A stretch of 64,000 bases of DNA, from the NCBI RefSeq assembly GCF_027942295.1, contig NZ_CP101416.1:1550001-1614000 (forward strand). Reading direction: 5' to 3'. The position numbers and the translations under genes are program-made. Numbering within the stretch: position 1 is the stretch's first letter; each line of letters begins with the position of its first letter. Shown piece after piece: positions 47,201-56,272 of this stretch. The notes beneath the pieces were generated by a model. That model made no database searches and was not told the origin of the DNA. It was given only the letters and a program-made list of their open reading frames with translations. The stretch is from Pseudanabaena sp. Chao 1811. GTDB taxonomy: Bacteria; Cyanobacteriota; Cyanobacteriia; Pseudanabaenales; Pseudanabaenaceae.

Positions 47201-47614
47201 ATGGCTAAAGACTTGTTCCATCAAGCCGTTAAACAAGCTCTTATCAAAGATGGATGGATAATTACCAACGATCCATTAACTATTCGCATTGATCGTGTGA
47301 AATTAGAGATAGATCTTGGAGCAGAAAAGGTATTTGCAGCGGAAAAAGATGGACAAAAAATAGCCGTGGAAGTTAAGAGCTTTATCAATCCATCTAATAT
47401 TAGTGATTTTCATAATGCTTTAGGTCAGTTTCTCAGTTATCGTCTTGCTTTACAAATGACAGAGCCAGATCGGATGATTTATTTGGCTGTTCCTATCGAT
47501 GTTTTCGATACCTTTTTTCAAGAACGTTTTACTCAAGCTGCGATTTCACAATATGACCTAAAAATTATAGCCTACGAGCCAAATACAGAGGAGATAATTC
47601 AATGGAAAAACTAG
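47201..47614 (+). CDS. xisH: XisH-family protein
   Basis: A 137-residue protein of the fdxN-element excision-controlling factor family, with an endonuclease-like fold. Motifs: AKDLFHQAVKQALIKDGW at the start, IDLGAEKVFAAEKDGQKIAVEVKSF with the E-x-K core, and DLKIIAYEPNTEEI near the end. ATG at 47201, 41 bp after hypB. Its stop overlaps the xisI start by 13 bp. XisH/XisI pairs are common in cyanobacteria without any fdxN element; their general role is unknown. Confidence 0.92.
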   Translation: MAKDLFHQAVKQALIKDGWIITNDPLTIRIDRVKLEIDLGAEKVFAAEKDGQKIAVEVKSFINPSNISDFHNALGQFLSYRLALQMTEPDRMIYLAVPIDVFDTFFQERFTQAAISQYDLKIIAYEPNTEEIIQWKN

Positions 47615-47931
47615 CAAAATATCGCCAAATTGTGCGTGAATTACTAATCTCTCATGCCACCACTAACGAGCCAAACATCGAATGTCAACTCATTTTTGAT
47701 ACAGAACACGATCACTATCAAATTCTCGATCTTGGTTGGCAGGGTCTAAATCGTGTTTATGCCTGTTATATCCATTTAGACATTAAAGACGGAAAAATCT
47801 GGATTCAGCACAATATGACGGAAGCCGATCTGGGTCAAGAACTAGTCGAAAAAGGAGTGCCAGCATCAGACATTGTTTTAGGTTTGCATCCACCTTATAA
47901 ACGTCCTTATACCAATTATGGCGTTGCCTAA
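47602..47931 (+). CDS. xisI: XisI-family protein
   Basis: A 109-residue partner of XisH: MEKLAKYRQIVRELLISHA, CQLIFDTEHDHYQILDLGW, and the family end DIVLGLHPPYKRPYTNYGVA. It overlaps xisH. A second XisI is encoded at 63003. The pair interrupts the hypB-hypF order. Confidence 0.93.
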   Translation: MEKLAKYRQIVRELLISHATTNEPNIECQLIFDTEHDHYQILDLGWQGLNRVYACYIHLDIKDGKIWIQHNMTEADLGQELVEKGVPASDIVLGLHPPYKRPYTNYGVA

Positions 47932-47976
47932 AGGTAAGAATGTACAGATTCCTAATTTACACAATTCCTAGTTACC

Positions 47977-50319
47977 ATGAGATCTAATAACGGTTATTTG
48001 CAATGTTTAAATTTGCATATATCTGGCTCAGTACAAGGTATTGGATTTCGTCCTTTTGTCTATCGCCTTGCGAAGGAATTAGAGCTTAAAGGCTGGGTGA
48101 ATAATAATGCTCAGGGTGTAGCGATCGCAGTTGAAGGCGATCAACAACAACTAGATTTATTTGTTGAACGATTGCAATCAGAAAAACCTGCGCGATCGCA
48201 AATTCAGCAAATTACTCAGGAATGGTGCGAACCTGTTCATTATCAGGATTTTGAGATTCATGAATCTACAGATGATGCATCCATCAAAACCGCAGTAATT
48301 CTGCCAGATCTGGCAACCTGTGATGATTGTTTACGAGATATATTTAACCCGAAAAATCGGCGATATCGCTATCCATTTACCAACTGTACTAACTGCGGAA
48401 CTCGCTACAGCATTATCAAAGCCGTGCCATATGATCGCCACAATACGACGATGCACAGGTTCCAAATGTGCAACCATTGCCAAGCTGAATACGATCAGCC
48501 TCTAGATCGGCGCTTCCATGCTCAGCCAAATGCTTGTCCGAAGTGTGGACCTCATTTAGAGATTTGGGATCGTGATGGTCAAGTCTTAGGCATCGGTGAG
48601 CAGGCTTTCTTAACAACTGTCCAAGCAATTAGAGAGGGCAAAATTTTAGCAATTAAAGGTTTGGGTGGATTTCAGTTGGTGGTGGATGCAGATAATGCAG
48701 AGGCGATCGCCAAACTGCGATCGCGCAAACATCGTCCCCATAAACCTTTCGCTCTGATGTATCCCAATTTGGAAAGTATTCACCAAGATTGCCAAGTATC
48801 AACACTAGAAGCACAGTTATTAAAGTCAACTGAAGCACCTATCGTGCTTTTACAGAAAGTGAACAAGAGGCTTAAGCCCCTTGTTTCTGACAATGACTAT
48901 ATCGGGGTGATGCTGCCCTATACACCGCTTCATCATTTGTTAATGACAGAATTGCAATCCCCCATTGTGGCAACAAGTGGCAACCTTTCCGATGAGCCAA
49001 TTTGTATTGATAATCAAGAGGCGATCGCTAGTTTAGGAAATATTGCGGATTTATTTTTAGTTCATAATCGCGATATTGCTCAGCCTGTGGATGATTCAGT
49101 GGTGAGGGTGATTGGCGATCGCCCTGTGATTTTGCGGAGAGCGAGAGGTTATGCACCCTCACCCATCAATATGTCAGCCCCCCTAGCCCCCCAATACTGG
49201 GGGGAAACAGAATATAAAAAGTCCCCCAGTATTGGGAGATTTAGGGGGCTGAAAATCCTCGCTTTAGGCGGACACCTCAAAAACACGATCGCCTTATCTA
49301 TCAACAACTCAATTATTCTTAGTCAACATATTGGCGATTTGGAGACGACGAAGGCTTTTGAGCATTTCCAGAGGATTATTAAACGGTTGAGTGAGATTTA
49401 TGAATTTCAACCTGAGGCGATCGCCTGTGATGCCCATCCCGATTATCTCTCTAGCCAATATGCGCGGCAGTTATCCCAATCTTTGCAGATTCCCTTAGTT
49501 CCTGTGCAGCACCATTACGCCCATGCACTGGCTTGTATGGTGGACAATCAGATTGTTGCGCCAGTCTTGGGAATTGCTTGGGATGGGACAGGCTATGGAA
49601 CCGATGGCACGATCTGGGGTGGCGAGTTTCTAAAAATTACCGATTCAGAATTTGCAAGAATTGCCCATTTACAACCGTTTCCCTTACTAGGTGGAGACAA
49701 AGCGGCAAAAGAACCTCGTCGGGTAGCGTTGGGGATGCTCTGGGAAATATTTGGCGATCGCCTTTGGGATTTGCAATTACCAACCCTACAATCATTCACA
49801 AATGCTGAATTGAGAATTTTAAAAACTTTATTAACAAAACCGCAGCATCTCCCCAAAACTTCAAGTATTGGCAGATTGTTTGATGCGGTTGCCTCTTTGC
49901 TGGATATTTATCAAATCACCAGTTTTGAAGGGCAAGCAGCCATCGCCTTAGAGCAAATTTGTGATACGACGATTGATGACTTTTATGGGATGGATGTTAA
50001 GAATGACGGTGAAATTGACTGGACAAACCTGATGCAATCTATCTTAGAAGATATCCAAAATCAAACTGCGATCGCTACAATTACGACGAAATTCCATAAT
50101 TCCTTAGTTGCAGTAATAGTAGCGATCGCTAAGCAAATTGAGATAGAAAAAGTCATGTTAACAGGAGGCTGTTTTCAAAATCGATATTTAACTGAAAGAG
50201 CGATCAAAAAGTTAACGCAAGCAGGATTTCAAGTTTATTATCATCAAAATATTCCACCCAATGATGGAGGAATTGCCGCAGGACAAATTATGGCAGCATT
50301 ACGAGAAATATATTATTAA
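47977..50319 (+). CDS. hypF: Carbamoyltransferase HypF
   Basis: A 780-residue enzyme that makes the cyanide ligand precursor of [NiFe]-hydrogenase from carbamoyl phosphate, passing the carbamoyl group to HypE. It has an acylphosphatase domain (about 8-95, SGSVQGIGFRPFVYRLA), four CxxC zinc-finger pairs (CDDC, CTNC, CNHC, CPKC, about 109-190), a YrdC-like domain (about 200-390) and a Kae1/TsaD-like domain (about 428-780, with HHYAHALA and GIAWDGTGYG). Residues of about 400-425 are encoded by an in-frame palindromic repeat lying exactly between the last two domains, and are foreign to the family. Confidence 0.95.
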   Translation: MRSNNGYLQCLNLHISGSVQGIGFRPFVYRLAKELELKGWVNNNAQGVAIAVEGDQQQLDLFVERLQSEKPARSQIQQITQEWCEPVHYQDFEIHESTDDASIKTAVILPDLATCDDCLRDIFNPKNRRYRYPFTNCTNCGTRYSIIKAVPYDRHNTTMHRFQMCNHCQAEYDQPLDRRFHAQPNACPKCGPHLEIWDRDGQVLGIGEQAFLTTVQAIREGKILAIKGLGGFQLVVDADNAEAIAKLRSRKHRPHKPFALMYPNLESIHQDCQVSTLEAQLLKSTEAPIVLLQKVNKRLKPLVSDNDYIGVMLPYTPLHHLLMTELQSPIVATSGNLSDEPICIDNQEAIASLGNIADLFLVHNRDIAQPVDDSVVRVIGDRPVILRRARGYAPSPINMSAPLAPQYWGETEYKKSPSIGRFRGLKILALGGHLKNTIALSINNSIILSQHIGDLETTKAFEHFQRIIKRLSEIYEFQPEAIACDAHPDYLSSQYARQLSQSLQIPLVPVQHHYAHALACMVDNQIVAPVLGIAWDGTGYGTDGTIWGGEFLKITDSEFARIAHLQPFPLLGGDKAAKEPRRVALGMLWEIFGDRLWDLQLPTLQSFTNAELRILKTLLTKPQHLPKTSSIGRLFDAVASLLDIYQITSFEGQAAIALEQICDTTIDDFYGMDVKNDGEIDWTNLMQSILEDIQNQTAIATITTKFHNSLVAVIVAIAKQIEIEKVMLTGGCFQNRYLTERAIKKLTQAGFQVYYHQNIPPNDGGIAAGQIMAALREIYY
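49175..49251 (+). repeat. Palindromic repeat inserted in hypF
   Basis: 77 bp with outer arms CAGCCCCC/GGGGGCTG and inner arms CCCAATACTGGGGG/CCCCCAGTATTGGG. It stays in frame and adds about 26 residues (SAPLAPQYWGETEYKKSP...). Confidence 0.8.
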
Positions 50320-50325
50320 CTGATA

Positions 50326-50464
50326 TTACGTGGAACTAGGATCGCCCCTCATCCCCCAACCCCTTCTCCCGCAGGAGAAGAGGAGCAAAACCATATTTTT
50401 TTCTTGTTCCCCTCTCCTGCGGGAGAGGGGCTAGGGGTGAGGGCTTTAGAAGACTTCCACGTAA
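50326..50464. repeat. MITE-like element with TTACGTGGAA termini
   Basis: 139 bp. Terminal inverted repeats TTACGTGGAA at 50326-50335 and its complement at 50455-50464 enclose two CCTTCTCC/GGAGAAG-type and CCCTCTCCTGCGGGAGAGGG palindromes. It lies just after hypF. Confidence 0.6.
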
Positions 50465-50494
50465 CACCAGTTATTGAAGAATCGTGCAAAACAC

Positions 50495-51581
50495 CGCCAA
50501 TTCAAGGATGAAATGCAACGGTATCTGATGAAGCAAAGAATACTTCGTAAGGAGTGCGATAGTCAAGAGATTTTCTCGGTCTGTGGTTGATCAAACTCAC
50601 CATTTTCTGAAAGTTATCTTCTTTCACGATTTTGAAGTTTGTACTTTTGGGATAGAACTCTCTAATTAATCCATTCGTGTGTTCATTCAATCCGCGCTCC
50701 CATGAATGATAGGGATTTGCAAAGAAAGTGTCTATTTGCAGCCTTTCAGATAGCTTCTCATGTCCACAGAATTCTCTGCCATTATCAAAGGTCATTGTCT
50801 TTTGGAACGTTGACTTCACAGGCTCAAATAGCTTGAGCGTCACTCTATTTATCTCTTCCATTGTCTTATTCTTAGCTAGTCCAGCAAGTAAGTACTTTGA
50901 TGCTTTATCAACATGGGTAACTACGATACCTGTGTGGTTGCAACCAATTACGGTATCACTTTCCCAATGCCCGATCTCTGTCTTTAAATCCGCAATCTTC
51001 GGACGTTTCTCAATTCCCACTCGATTAGGGATACCGCCTCGTTTCTGGTTGCGACTTTTGCGCCGTCGTTGCTTCTGCTTTTGCCTTAGATATTGTTGAT
51101 ATATTCCCATCTCTTGATGGTTTGCATAGATCATCAGATAAATCGTCTCATAGCTGATTTTACCTAGCCCCTCCCGTTCCATCCTCCCTGCCAGTTGCTC
51201 TGGACTGTGGTGTTGCTCTAACCGTTGCTTGACTTCGGCAATCGTCTTGTCGCTGATGCTCTGGAATCTTACCTTTGCTTGTTTCCGTCTTGCCTGCATC
51301 AGGGCAACTGCCGTATCTGGCAGATATCCGATCTCGCGCTCATCTGTGTTCCGCGATAGCTCTCTGGATATCGTACTTTTGTTTCGCTTCATCCGACGAC
51401 CAATCTCTGTCATCGATAGTTGCTCGATTACTCGCAGTTTATACAGTTCACTTCTTTCTGTGATGCTAAGATGAGTAAAGCTCATGAGGATATCCTGATT
51501 GTTGTGATTATCATCAGATTATCCTTATGAGTCCCTTTATGCAAAGATCTCTAGGTGTTGCATTTCATCCTTGAATTGGCG
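50495..51581 (-). mobile_element. IS30-family insertion sequence, copy 2
   Basis: 1087 bp, terminal inverted repeats CGCCAATTCAAGGATGAAAT, flanked by CAC at 50492-50494 and 51582-51584, a probable 3-bp target duplication. It separates hypF from hypC. Confidence 0.92.
50502..51485 (-). CDS. IS30-family transposase
   Basis: A 327-residue DDE transposase. The N-terminal helix-turn-helix (LSMTEIGRRMKRNKSTISREL) binds the ends. Catalytic segments are HWESDTVIG, TFDNGREF and the later NPYHSWERGLNEHTNG with the final Glu. The protein is identical to the copy at 61014, so transposition was recent. ATG at 51485; the stop lies inside the terminal repeat. Confidence 0.95.
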   Translation of the reverse strand: MSFTHLSITERSELYKLRVIEQLSMTEIGRRMKRNKSTISRELSRNTDEREIGYLPDTAVALMQARRKQAKVRFQSISDKTIAEVKQRLEQHHSPEQLAGRMEREGLGKISYETIYLMIYANHQEMGIYQQYLRQKQKQRRRKSRNQKRGGIPNRVGIEKRPKIADLKTEIGHWESDTVIGCNHTGIVVTHVDKASKYLLAGLAKNKTMEEINRVTLKLFEPVKSTFQKTMTFDNGREFCGHEKLSERLQIDTFFANPYHSWERGLNEHTNGLIREFYPKSTNFKIVKEDNFQKMVSLINHRPRKSLDYRTPYEVFFASSDTVAFHP

Positions 51582-51715
51582 CACAATTCTTCAATCGCAA
51601 AACAAAATGGCATAGCTATTTTGTTTTTTGAAACTTCTTAAGTGGATGTGTTTTTTGATTCAAAAAAGTGTTGACACACTTTTCTGAATGGTTATAAATC
51701 AAGGAGCTTAAAATT

Positions 51716-51934
51716 ATGTGTTTAGCAGTACCTGGAAAAATTCTCTCTATTCAAGGGGAAGACTTAATGAGAGTCGGGAAAGTTAGTTTTAGTGGGGTTG
51801 TGAAAGAGGTCAATCTTGCCTATTTACCAGAAGCAGAAATCGGTGACTATGCGATTATCCATGCAGGTGTGGCAATTTCCATTGTTGATCCCGCCGAAGC
51901 CGCACAAACATTACTCGATTTGCAACAAATTTAG
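51716..51934 (+). CDS. hypC: Hydrogenase assembly chaperone HypC
   Basis: A 72-residue chaperone that, with HypD, carries the Fe(CN)2CO unit to the hydrogenase large subunit. The conserved start MCLAVPGKI supplies the essential Cys2. ATG at 51716 follows AAGGAG. An IS30 copy lies 134 bp upstream, so hypC and hypD may depend on a promoter in that gap or in the IS. Confidence 0.96.
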   Translation: MCLAVPGKILSIQGEDLMRVGKVSFSGVVKEVNLAYLPEAEIGDYAIIHAGVAISIVDPAEAAQTLLDLQQI

Positions 51935-51944
51935 AGCAACTGCG

Positions 51945-53048
51945 ATGAAATATATTGACGAATACCGCGATCGCCAGCTTGCCCATGAATATGCCTCAGC
52001 GATCGCCGCCATAACTACTCGTCCTTGGACATTGATGGAAATCTGCGGCGGACAAACCCACTCCATTGTTAAACATGGTCTTGATCGTCTGATTCCCTCA
52101 GAAATTACCCTCATTCACGGTCCCGGTTGCCCCGTCTGTGTTACTCCTATTTCTTTGATCGATCAAGCGATCGCGATCGCCTCACAATCCAATGTCACTT
52201 TATGCTCCTTTGGCGATATGTTGCGCGTTCCTGGAAGTAGCAGCGATTTATTAAGTGCAAAGGCTTCAGGGGCAGATGTACGGATGGTTTATTCACCCCT
52301 TGATGCGGTGAAAATAGCGCAACAACTGACACAACAAAATAGCGATCGCCAAATCGTATTTTTTGCGGTTGGCTTTGAAACTACTGCACCGATTACTGCC
52401 CTTGCGATCGCCCAAGCTCACCAATTAGGTTTAGATAATTTCTCGATTCTCTGCGCCCATGTCCTTGTGCCACCCGCAATGGAGGCAATTCTCAGCAATC
52501 CCGATCACACAATGCAGGGATTTTTGGCAGCAGGTCATGTTTGCACGGTGATGGGCTATGGCGAATATGAAGCGATCGCCCAGCAATATCAAGTTCCAAT
52601 CATCGTTACAGGTTTTGAACCGATTGATATCTTGCAAGGGATTTATCTATGTATCAAGCAGTTAGAATCAGGTAAAGCGGAAGTCGAAAATCAGTATGCG
52701 CGATCGGTCAAAAAAGAAGGAAATCAACAGGCGATCGCCATGATGCAAGAAGTTTTTGAAGCGACGAATCGACAATGGCGAGGCTTAGCAGAGATTCCTA
52801 AAAGTGGACTTAAATTGAAGGATAAATATGCCGCTTTTGATGCCCAAAAACGCTTTAATTATGAGGATAATGCCCTAGAAATTTGTGAATCTCCGCTCTG
52901 CATTAGTGGTTTAATTTTGCAAGGTACAAGCAAGCCCCATCAATGCCCTAGTTTCGGCAAAGCTTGTACCCCTGAGCATCCCCTCGGCGCACCAATGGTT
53001 TCTTCGGAAGGTGCTTGTGCCGCCTATTATCAACATGCAGTAATATAA
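51945..53048 (+). CDS. hypD: Hydrogenase iron-cofactor assembly protein HypD
   Basis: A 367-residue scaffold on which the Fe(CN)2CO group is built. ATG at 51945, 10 bp after hypC, is chosen because [10 protein letters not shown] is the family start; the longer open frame upstream overlaps hypC. Motifs: [18 protein letters not shown] (redox and iron Cys), GFETTAP, and the C-terminal iron-sulfur Cys set in CESPLCISG and [20 protein letters not shown]. hypE does not follow. Confidence 0.96.
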   Translation: MKYIDEYRDRQLAHEYASAIAAITTRPWTLMEICGGQTHSIVKHGLDRLIPSEITLIHGPGCPVCVTPISLIDQAIAIASQSNVTLCSFGDMLRVPGSSSDLLSAKASGADVRMVYSPLDAVKIAQQLTQQNSDRQIVFFAVGFETTAPITALAIAQAHQLGLDNFSILCAHVLVPPAMEAILSNPDHTMQGFLAAGHVCTVMGYGEYEAIAQQYQVPIIVTGFEPIDILQGIYLCIKQLESGKAEVENQYARSVKKEGNQQAIAMMQEVFEATNRQWRGLAEIPKSGLKLKDKYAAFDAQKRFNYEDNALEICESPLCISGLILQGTSKPHQCPSFGKACTPEHPLGAPMVSSEGACAAYYQHAVI

Positions 53049-53097
53049 AGAACCAATTTTTATGGACGACTTTGCCATCTCATAAAAATTGGTTCTT
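53048..53097 (+). terminator. Hairpin after hypD, 17-bp stem
   Basis: Arms 53048-53064 (AAGAACCAATTTTTATG) and 53081-53097. Starts at the hypD stop. A likely terminator built from the AACC palindromic repeat family. Confidence 0.6.
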
Positions 53098-53120
53098 CAT
53101 TGAATAAGTTCTAAAATTCT

Positions 53121-53987
53121 ATGCTCACTAGACGTACTCTCCATTTACCAAATCTTGACCTGTCCTACCTAGTGGGCGGTAATGGCTCAGAGACTGTATT
53201 GCTAATACATGGCATGGCAGATTCAGCGATGGTATGGACGAGTTTAGTCAAGCATCTAGAAAATGTGGGTGGCAATCGCTATCGGATCATTGCTCCTGAT
53301 CTGCGGGGACATGGTGAGAGCAGCAAAGACATTACCGACTATTCCTTTGCGAGTATCATTGCAGATTTAGAAGCCTTAATGTCGCATCTAGGCATCACTA
53401 ACGCCCATGTGCTTGCCCATTCATGGAGTGCCAAAACTGTTGCAATTTGGGCTACTCAAAAAAGCGATCGCTTTCGCAGTCTGATTTTGGTCGATCCCTT
53501 TTTTATGGGCAGATTTCCGAGTTGGATTAGAATGACCTTCCCATTGATGTACCGTGTCTTACCATTTCTCAAGGTAGTTGAAACCTTCCCAAATTATGAA
53601 ACCGTAGAAAAGATTGCGCGGAGCCTCAAGCAATATCAAGGATGGTCAGATTTCCAACAAACAGTTTTCCAAGCCAGCATCGAAGCAAAACCCGATGGTA
53701 CATGGCAGAGCAAATTTCCTCGTCAGGCTCGCGATTTCATCTTTGAGGAGATCATGGATGTTGAAGGCTTAACTCAGTCCATTGATATTCCCACTTTATT
53801 TGTGCAACCCAAGCAAGGACTGAATCGGCAAGCATGGCAGTTACGCCCCTATCAGAAGTATTTTCCCAATTTGCAAATTTGTGAAGTCTTAGGTAATCAT
53901 TGGGCTTTTTTAGTAGAACCTGAAGCTTTTAATCAGGCGATCGCTGATTTTTTACAAAGCATTACAACGCACAATTACCAAGCTTAA
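53121..53987 (+). CDS. Alpha/beta hydrolase
   Basis: A 288-residue alpha/beta-hydrolase fold protein without signal peptide. Oxyanion-hole segment LLIHGMADSAMVW, the PDLRGHGES turn, nucleophile elbow AHSWSAK (second Ser; the usual Gly positions are His and Ala), and catalytic His in GNHWAFL near 267. The usual catalytic Asp position after the seventh strand (TLFVQPKQG) is not obvious, so the acid may be elsewhere. Substrate unknown. It has its own start 72 bp after hypD and lies past the hypD hairpin. Confidence 0.88.
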   Translation: MLTRRTLHLPNLDLSYLVGGNGSETVLLIHGMADSAMVWTSLVKHLENVGGNRYRIIAPDLRGHGESSKDITDYSFASIIADLEALMSHLGITNAHVLAHSWSAKTVAIWATQKSDRFRSLILVDPFFMGRFPSWIRMTFPLMYRVLPFLKVVETFPNYETVEKIARSLKQYQGWSDFQQTVFQASIEAKPDGTWQSKFPRQARDFIFEEIMDVEGLTQSIDIPTLFVQPKQGLNRQAWQLRPYQKYFPNLQICEVLGNHWAFLVEPEAFNQAIADFLQSITTHNYQA

Positions 53988-53994
53988 GAATAGT

Positions 53995-54022
53995 TTTGGG
54001 AACTGAATAAACGTTGTATAAT
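53995..54022 (+). promoter_or_regulatory. Probable promoter of the ssl1498-type gene
   Basis: A perfect TATAAT at 54017-54022 with a weak -35 (TTTGGG at 53995-54000), spacer 16. The start codon is at 54064, preceded by GGAGG. Confidence 0.5.
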
Positions 54023-54039
54023 TGTAACATAGGTTACAA
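54022..54039 (+). promoter_or_regulatory. Operator-like palindrome
   Basis: TTGTAAC-ATAG-GTTACAA, a perfect 7+7 inverted repeat overlapping the end of the -10 box and the expected transcription start. Confidence 0.45.
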
Positions 54040-54063
54040 AACCTTCATGGAGGTATTACCAGT

Positions 54064-54372
54064 ATGAATACCATTGATCTCAAAGAACCGATGGTCATTG
54101 ATGAGCCAGAAGGACTTGATGAAGCTTTCATTGCTGAATTGACAGAATTGCCAGAAGCATTGCCAATTGAAGAACCTACTACTCCAAAAATAACCATTGC
54201 AAGTAGCTATACCGTAGATGAGCAAGGTTTACTCAACAACTTCGCAATTATGCCCCCGATGTATGTTGAGGAACCAGCTTCTACTATGATAGGAAAGCCT
54301 TTCCCCATGCAAATCATAGTTTCCTTGCTCATTGTATCTATAACTCTTGTAGTTGCGCTTTTAGTTAGCTAA
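54064..54372 (+). CDS. ssl1498-type light-harvesting-like protein with N-terminal extension
   Basis: A 102-residue protein. The C-terminal half (from about 46, SSYTVDEQGLLNNFAIMPPMYVEE, then the membrane segment IIVSLLIVSITLVVALLVS) is the pattern of small single-span thylakoid proteins of the ssl1498 group, relatives of high-light-inducible proteins. An acidic, Pro/Glu-rich N-terminal extension of about 45 residues is unusual, since family members are typically 55-70 residues. Good ribosome site (GGAGG) and a palindrome at the promoter suggest regulation. Confidence 0.75.
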   Translation: MNTIDLKEPMVIDEPEGLDEAFIAELTELPEALPIEEPTTPKITIASSYTVDEQGLLNNFAIMPPMYVEEPASTMIGKPFPMQIIVSLLIVSITLVVALLVS

Positions 54373-54478
54373 ACCATACAAAAGCAAGAGGTTTCTTAGT
54401 CGTCACCATGACATATCTAGCTTTTGTATATCTAGTTCTAGGGAAATATTGCTAAGTAGTCAAGCATAATTAAACTTA

Positions 54479-54531
54479 AAACCCATATTTCTGTACCGTC
54501 CACTAAGCGGGCAGTACAGAAATATGGGTTT
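54479..54531. repeat. Palindromic repeat, 18-bp stem
   Basis: Arms 54479-54496 and 54514-54531 (AAACCCATATTTCTGTAC), loop 17 nt. May end transcription of the upstream gene. The rest of 54373-54727 is AT-rich with no gene seen. Confidence 0.7.
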
Positions 54532-54727
54532 CGTTTGTAATTAGTACAATCCACTAATTTTTTGCCATACCAGCTAGCATTTAAATTAAAAATTACTATA
54601 AATGCTATGGTTTTCAGATAAGCAATTCCGACCTTTGGCGAACTCATATATTCTTCAAATGCTTAAAAGCATAGACAAAATCAATTTAAATCATTCTTAT
54701 TGAAATTATAATCAACAAAAAATATAC

Positions 54728-54755
54728 TTGCAATTTTGGTAAAAAACACTATAAT
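54728..54755 (+). promoter_or_regulatory. Probable promoter of pncB
   Basis: TTGCAA at 54728-54733 and TATAAT at 54750-54755, spacer 16 bp, 34 bp before the start codon. Confidence 0.6.
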
Positions 54756-54788
54756 AAAAATATACCAGCCTCTACCCCACTAAAAGTC

Positions 54789-56144
54789 ATGAGCGCTATC
54801 ACTGTTAATCCTGTTGTTAATCAAGTTGTCAGCCTGAAGTCCGACATATTAAACATCGCTACGGATGAATATGGACTGCTCACCGATCTTTATCAACTGA
54901 CGATGGGTGCTTGCTATGTACAAGAGGGATGCGATCGCCAGCGGGCTAGTTTTGAGCTATTCGTACGTCGTCTTCCTGAGGGATTTGGTTATCTCATCGC
55001 GATGGGAATTGCCCAAGCGGTAGAATACTTGCAAAACCTTAGATTCTCCACCGAGCAAATCGCAGCATTGCAAGCCACAGGAATCTTTGTTAATGCCGAT
55101 CACCGTTTTTGGGAATTGCTAGCTAACTTCCGCTTTGAAGGCGATCTTTGGGCAGTACCAGAGGGGACAGCGATGTTTGCCAATGAGCCTTTCTTAAGAA
55201 TTGAAGCTCCCCTTTGGCAAGCACAACTAGTTGAGACCTATCTCTTAAACACGATCAACTATCAAACTCTGATTGCCACAAAAGCCGCCAGAATGCGTGA
55301 TGTTGCAGGTGATCGCATTACATTACTAGAATTTGGGACAAGACGAGCCTTTAGCCCCCAAGCTTCACTCTGGGCAGCAAGGGCAGCAATCGCCGCAGGT
55401 ATGAATGCAACTTCCAATGTATTGGCTGCCCTCAAACTCGGAAGACAGCCCAGTGGCACGATGGCTCATGCGTTGGTTATGGCGCTGAGTGCTACCGAAG
55501 GCAGTGAAGCCCAAGCCTTTAGTGCCTTCCATCAAGTTTTCCCGAATAGTCCTCTCCTCATCGACACCTTTGACACGATCACTGCTGCTCGAAATCTTGC
55601 CGAGAAGGTCAAATCTGGTGAGATGCAAGTAAAAGGAGTTCGCATTGATTCAGGTGATATTGCCACCATTTCTAAAGAAGTAAAAGCGCTACTTCCTGAT
55701 GCTGTAATCTTTGCCAGTGGCGATATTGACGAAGCTGAGATTCTCCGTTTAAAAGCATTAGGAGCGCCCATTGATGGCTATGGCATCGGCACAAAATTAG
55801 TCACAGGTGCGCCTGTAAATGGAGTTTATAAATTAGTAGAAATTGATAATATTCCTGTTTCCAAAAAGTCAAGCGGCAAGCAGTCGATCGCTAGTCGTAA
55901 ACAAGTCTGGCGCAGTTTCGAGAATGGTGTCATCAAAGGCGATCGCCTCACCCATATTTCGGAGATTCCTAACTCCAGCGAACAACCTTTACTAGAATGC
56001 ATTATGCACAATGGCGAATTGTTACAGCCTCTTGATGATTTAGATGCGATCGCCCAACGCACTCGTAACTCGGTAAAGTCTCTGCCTCAAGCAGTTCGCA
56101 ATATTACTAATCCAGAGACGGTTTCTGTCAAAGTTGATATGTAA
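54789..56144 (+). CDS. pncB: Nicotinate phosphoribosyltransferase
   Basis: A 451-residue enzyme of NAD salvage (nicotinate + PRPP to nicotinate mononucleotide). Family features: TDLYQLTMGACYVQ near the start, NTINYQTLIATKAARM, the EFGTRRAFSP motif and the phosphoribosyl-site VRIDSGDI and GYGIGTKLVTG. ATG at 54789; normal length. A remnant of nadD, which encodes the next enzyme of the pathway, is found 3.2 kb downstream. Confidence 0.95.
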   Translation: MSAITVNPVVNQVVSLKSDILNIATDEYGLLTDLYQLTMGACYVQEGCDRQRASFELFVRRLPEGFGYLIAMGIAQAVEYLQNLRFSTEQIAALQATGIFVNADHRFWELLANFRFEGDLWAVPEGTAMFANEPFLRIEAPLWQAQLVETYLLNTINYQTLIATKAARMRDVAGDRITLLEFGTRRAFSPQASLWAARAAIAAGMNATSNVLAALKLGRQPSGTMAHALVMALSATEGSEAQAFSAFHQVFPNSPLLIDTFDTITAARNLAEKVKSGEMQVKGVRIDSGDIATISKEVKALLPDAVIFASGDIDEAEILRLKALGAPIDGYGIGTKLVTGAPVNGVYKLVEIDNIPVSKKSSGKQSIASRKQVWRSFENGVIKGDRLTHISEIPNSSEQPLLECIMHNGELLQPLDDLDAIAQRTRNSVKSLPQAVRNITNPETVSVKVDM

Positions 56145-56272
56145 CGCAAATCCTGACTAATAACTCAAGCAATTTGGGACATTGCTGACTTAGCTTAAAC
56201 TGGTAATAGAGAAACATCATCCATTTCCCTGTGTTAGACTTTGACTAACTTGTTGCTTAAAAAGAGGCAAAT

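Noticed and set aside
51816-51944. Longer N-terminus for HypD overlapping hypC
   Set aside because: The extra 43 residues are hypC in another frame; the family start is the ATG at 51945.
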